From [Streptosporangium] indianense (GTDB taxonomy: Bacteria > Actinomycetota > Actinomycetes > Streptomycetales > Streptomycetaceae): 50,146 nucleotides of DNA. A model generated the notes under the pieces. That model ran no database searches and was not told where the DNA came from. It saw nothing but the letters and a program-made list of their open reading frames with translations. Within the stretch, counting starts at the first letter, position 1. Every line of letters starts with the position of its first letter. Location: assembly GCF_021474405.1 (NCBI RefSeq), contig NZ_JAKEIO010000050.1, positions 1 through 50,146 on the forward strand, given 5' to 3'. The position numbers and the translations under genes were made by a program. Shown here one piece after another: positions 49,685-50,146 of this stretch.

Positions 49685-49720
49685 GAGGACGGCGACGTGA
49701 CCGAGCACGTCGCCGTCCTC
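49685..49720 (-). terminator. Perfect 15-bp attenuator hairpin
   Basis: GAGGACGGCGACGTG (49685-49699) and CACGTCGCCGTCCTC (49706-49720) are perfectly complementary with a 6-base loop. On the minus strand the stem starts 9 bp after the leader ORF stop and about 125 bases before the methyltransferase start, where a ribosome stalled in the leader could influence it. Confidence 0.7.
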
Positions 49721-49729
49721 ACCGCGGCG

Positions 49730-49771
49730 TCAGAGGAAGCAGTGGGGCAATGCGTTGCATGCAAGTGCCAT
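49730..49771 (-). CDS. 13-residue leader peptide of the methyltransferase gene
   Basis: ATG 49771 to TGA 49730 encodes MALACNALPHCFL. TAGCCT at 49778-49783 on the minus strand fits a -10 element only 6 bases upstream, so the transcript probably starts at the ATG and the peptide is read without a ribosome site. It lies directly before the hairpin at 49685-49720 and the rRNA methyltransferase gene. Short leaders of this kind stall drug-bound ribosomes in erm-type and other ribosome-mediated attenuation systems. Function here is inferred; the ORF is too short for statistical support on its own. Confidence 0.6.
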   Translation of the reverse strand: MALACNALPHCFL

Positions 49772-49777
49772 ACGGCC

Positions 49778-49783
49778 AGGCTA
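49778..49783 (-). promoter_or_regulatory. Probable -10 element of the leaderless leader-peptide transcript
   Basis: TAGCCT on the minus strand matches the Streptomyces -10 consensus TANNNT and ends 6 bases before the leader ATG. A clear -35 is not visible. The same spacing occurs before the ThrRS leader (TAGCGT at 32783-32788, plus strand). Confidence 0.5.
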
Positions 49784-49883
49784 CCGGCGCCACCGGGCCG
49801 CGCAGGAGCCGTGGTCCCGTGCGCGCCGACCCGTCGTCCGGTGCCTGACCTCCGGCGTCACCCGCGGCCCCCGCCGGTGCCGT

Positions 49884-50146
49884 TCAGCGGCTGTCCGACA
49901 CCGTCTCACGGTCCGTGCCCGGGCGGGACGCCGACGGGACGGGGCGGATCGAGGTGGGGTTGGCGGACGGGGCGCGGCGGGACGGTTCCGCCCGGTCGGT
50001 CGCCTCCCCGGGGGTGGGGGTGCCGGGCCTGGGGCTCGGTCGCCTGGGTGCGGGGCGGGGGGGGCGGGCGGGCGACCGGGGGGGAGACGTGTCCCGGGGA
50101 GGGGGGGGCACGGCCGAGGGCCGGGCGCCGCGGCCCGGCCCCGAGG
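49884..50146 (-). CDS. C-terminal end of a proline-rich protein, runs off the right edge
   Basis: A minus-strand frame open from the window edge to a TGA at 49884, 86 residues visible. It is Pro/Arg/Ser-rich and low in complexity (PPRSPARPPRPAPRRPSPRP), ending SASRPGTDRETVSDSR. It could be the disordered tail of a membrane or kinase protein whose domains lie beyond the window. The composition alone would also leave other frames open, so support is moderate. Confidence 0.4.
   Translation of the reverse strand, partial: SGPGRGARPSAVPPPPRDTSPPRSPARPPRPAPRRPSPRPGTPTPGEATDRAEPSRRAPSANPTSIRPVPSASRPGTDRETVSDSR

Larger units (their letters stand above)
49561..49883. other. Leader region of the methyltransferase gene and flank
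   Basis: 323 bp. The part 49561-49783 is the presumed 5' leader and -10 of the methyltransferase transcript (leader ORF, hairpin, ribosome site). From 49784 to 49883 nothing is recognised apart from possible upstream promoter DNA. Confidence 0.6.

Overview
The window is very GC-rich with strong G/C third-position bias. It carries GTG/TTG starts, TAT signals, LAXTG sortase motifs, snapalysin, ANTAR and EACC1/Trypco families, and the CCCCGCGCCCC-type repeats of Streptomyces chromosomes. It is almost certainly a chromosomal segment of a Streptomyces species. I see no tRNA or rRNA gene, CRISPR array, intact insertion sequence or prophage.

Layout. 1-5.3 kb: the start of an Ala/Glu/Pro-rich protein running off the left edge; a TAT-secreted PhoX-like (DUF839) phosphatase preceded by a PHO box; and the snapalysin gene snpA with its divergent LysR regulator. 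5.3-12.6 kb: an endonuclease/exonuclease/phosphatase protein and an alpha/beta-hydrolase, a divergent MocR regulator with a direct-repeat operator, two membrane proteins, an RsbU/PP2C-type phosphatase, and a possible caspase-fold pseudoenzyme. 12.7-17.2 kb: a minus-strand group with a DUF1906 glycoside-hydrolase-like protein carrying peptidoglycan-binding-like repeats, a membrane protein, and a TAT-exported M15-like protein that has lost key catalytic residues, plus a secreted Cys-rich protein.

17.9-27.7 kb is the most interesting part: two adjacent, similarly built operons. The first is EACC1 / caspase-TM-solute-binding-vWA / solute-binding lipoprotein. The second is Trypco1 / trypsin-STAND NTPase-TM-WD40 / LppP-LprE lipoprotein. 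Each has a small companion gene, a membrane protein predicted to place a protease inside and a sensor outside, and a lipoprotein. They look like conflict or programmed-death modules with transmembrane signalling.

27.8-36.8 kb: small hypotheticals; a divergent pair of a 50-codon secreted-peptide gene and an HTH-TPR regulator resembling Gram-positive RRNPP peptide signalling; a GAF-ANTAR protein with a SigB-like promoter; a lipoprotein; an editing-less threonyl-tRNA synthetase preceded by a leader peptide with three consecutive Thr codons and a hairpin; a PPOX-fold protein; a deleted ECF sigma-factor relic beside an 87-bp palindrome; YceI; and a nucleoside hydrolase.

36.9-50.1 kb: an LAETG surface protein, a GH13 glucosidase, small envelope proteins, a penicillin-binding-like serine hydrolase, a frameshifted glycine-rich LASTG surface protein, TerB, a class A beta-lactamase operon, and an RlmA/TlrB-type 23S rRNA methyltransferase. 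The methyltransferase is preceded by a 13-codon leader ORF and a perfect 15-bp hairpin, probably an attenuator. A proline-rich C-terminal fragment runs off the right edge. All functional calls rest on reading motifs by eye; no database search was run.
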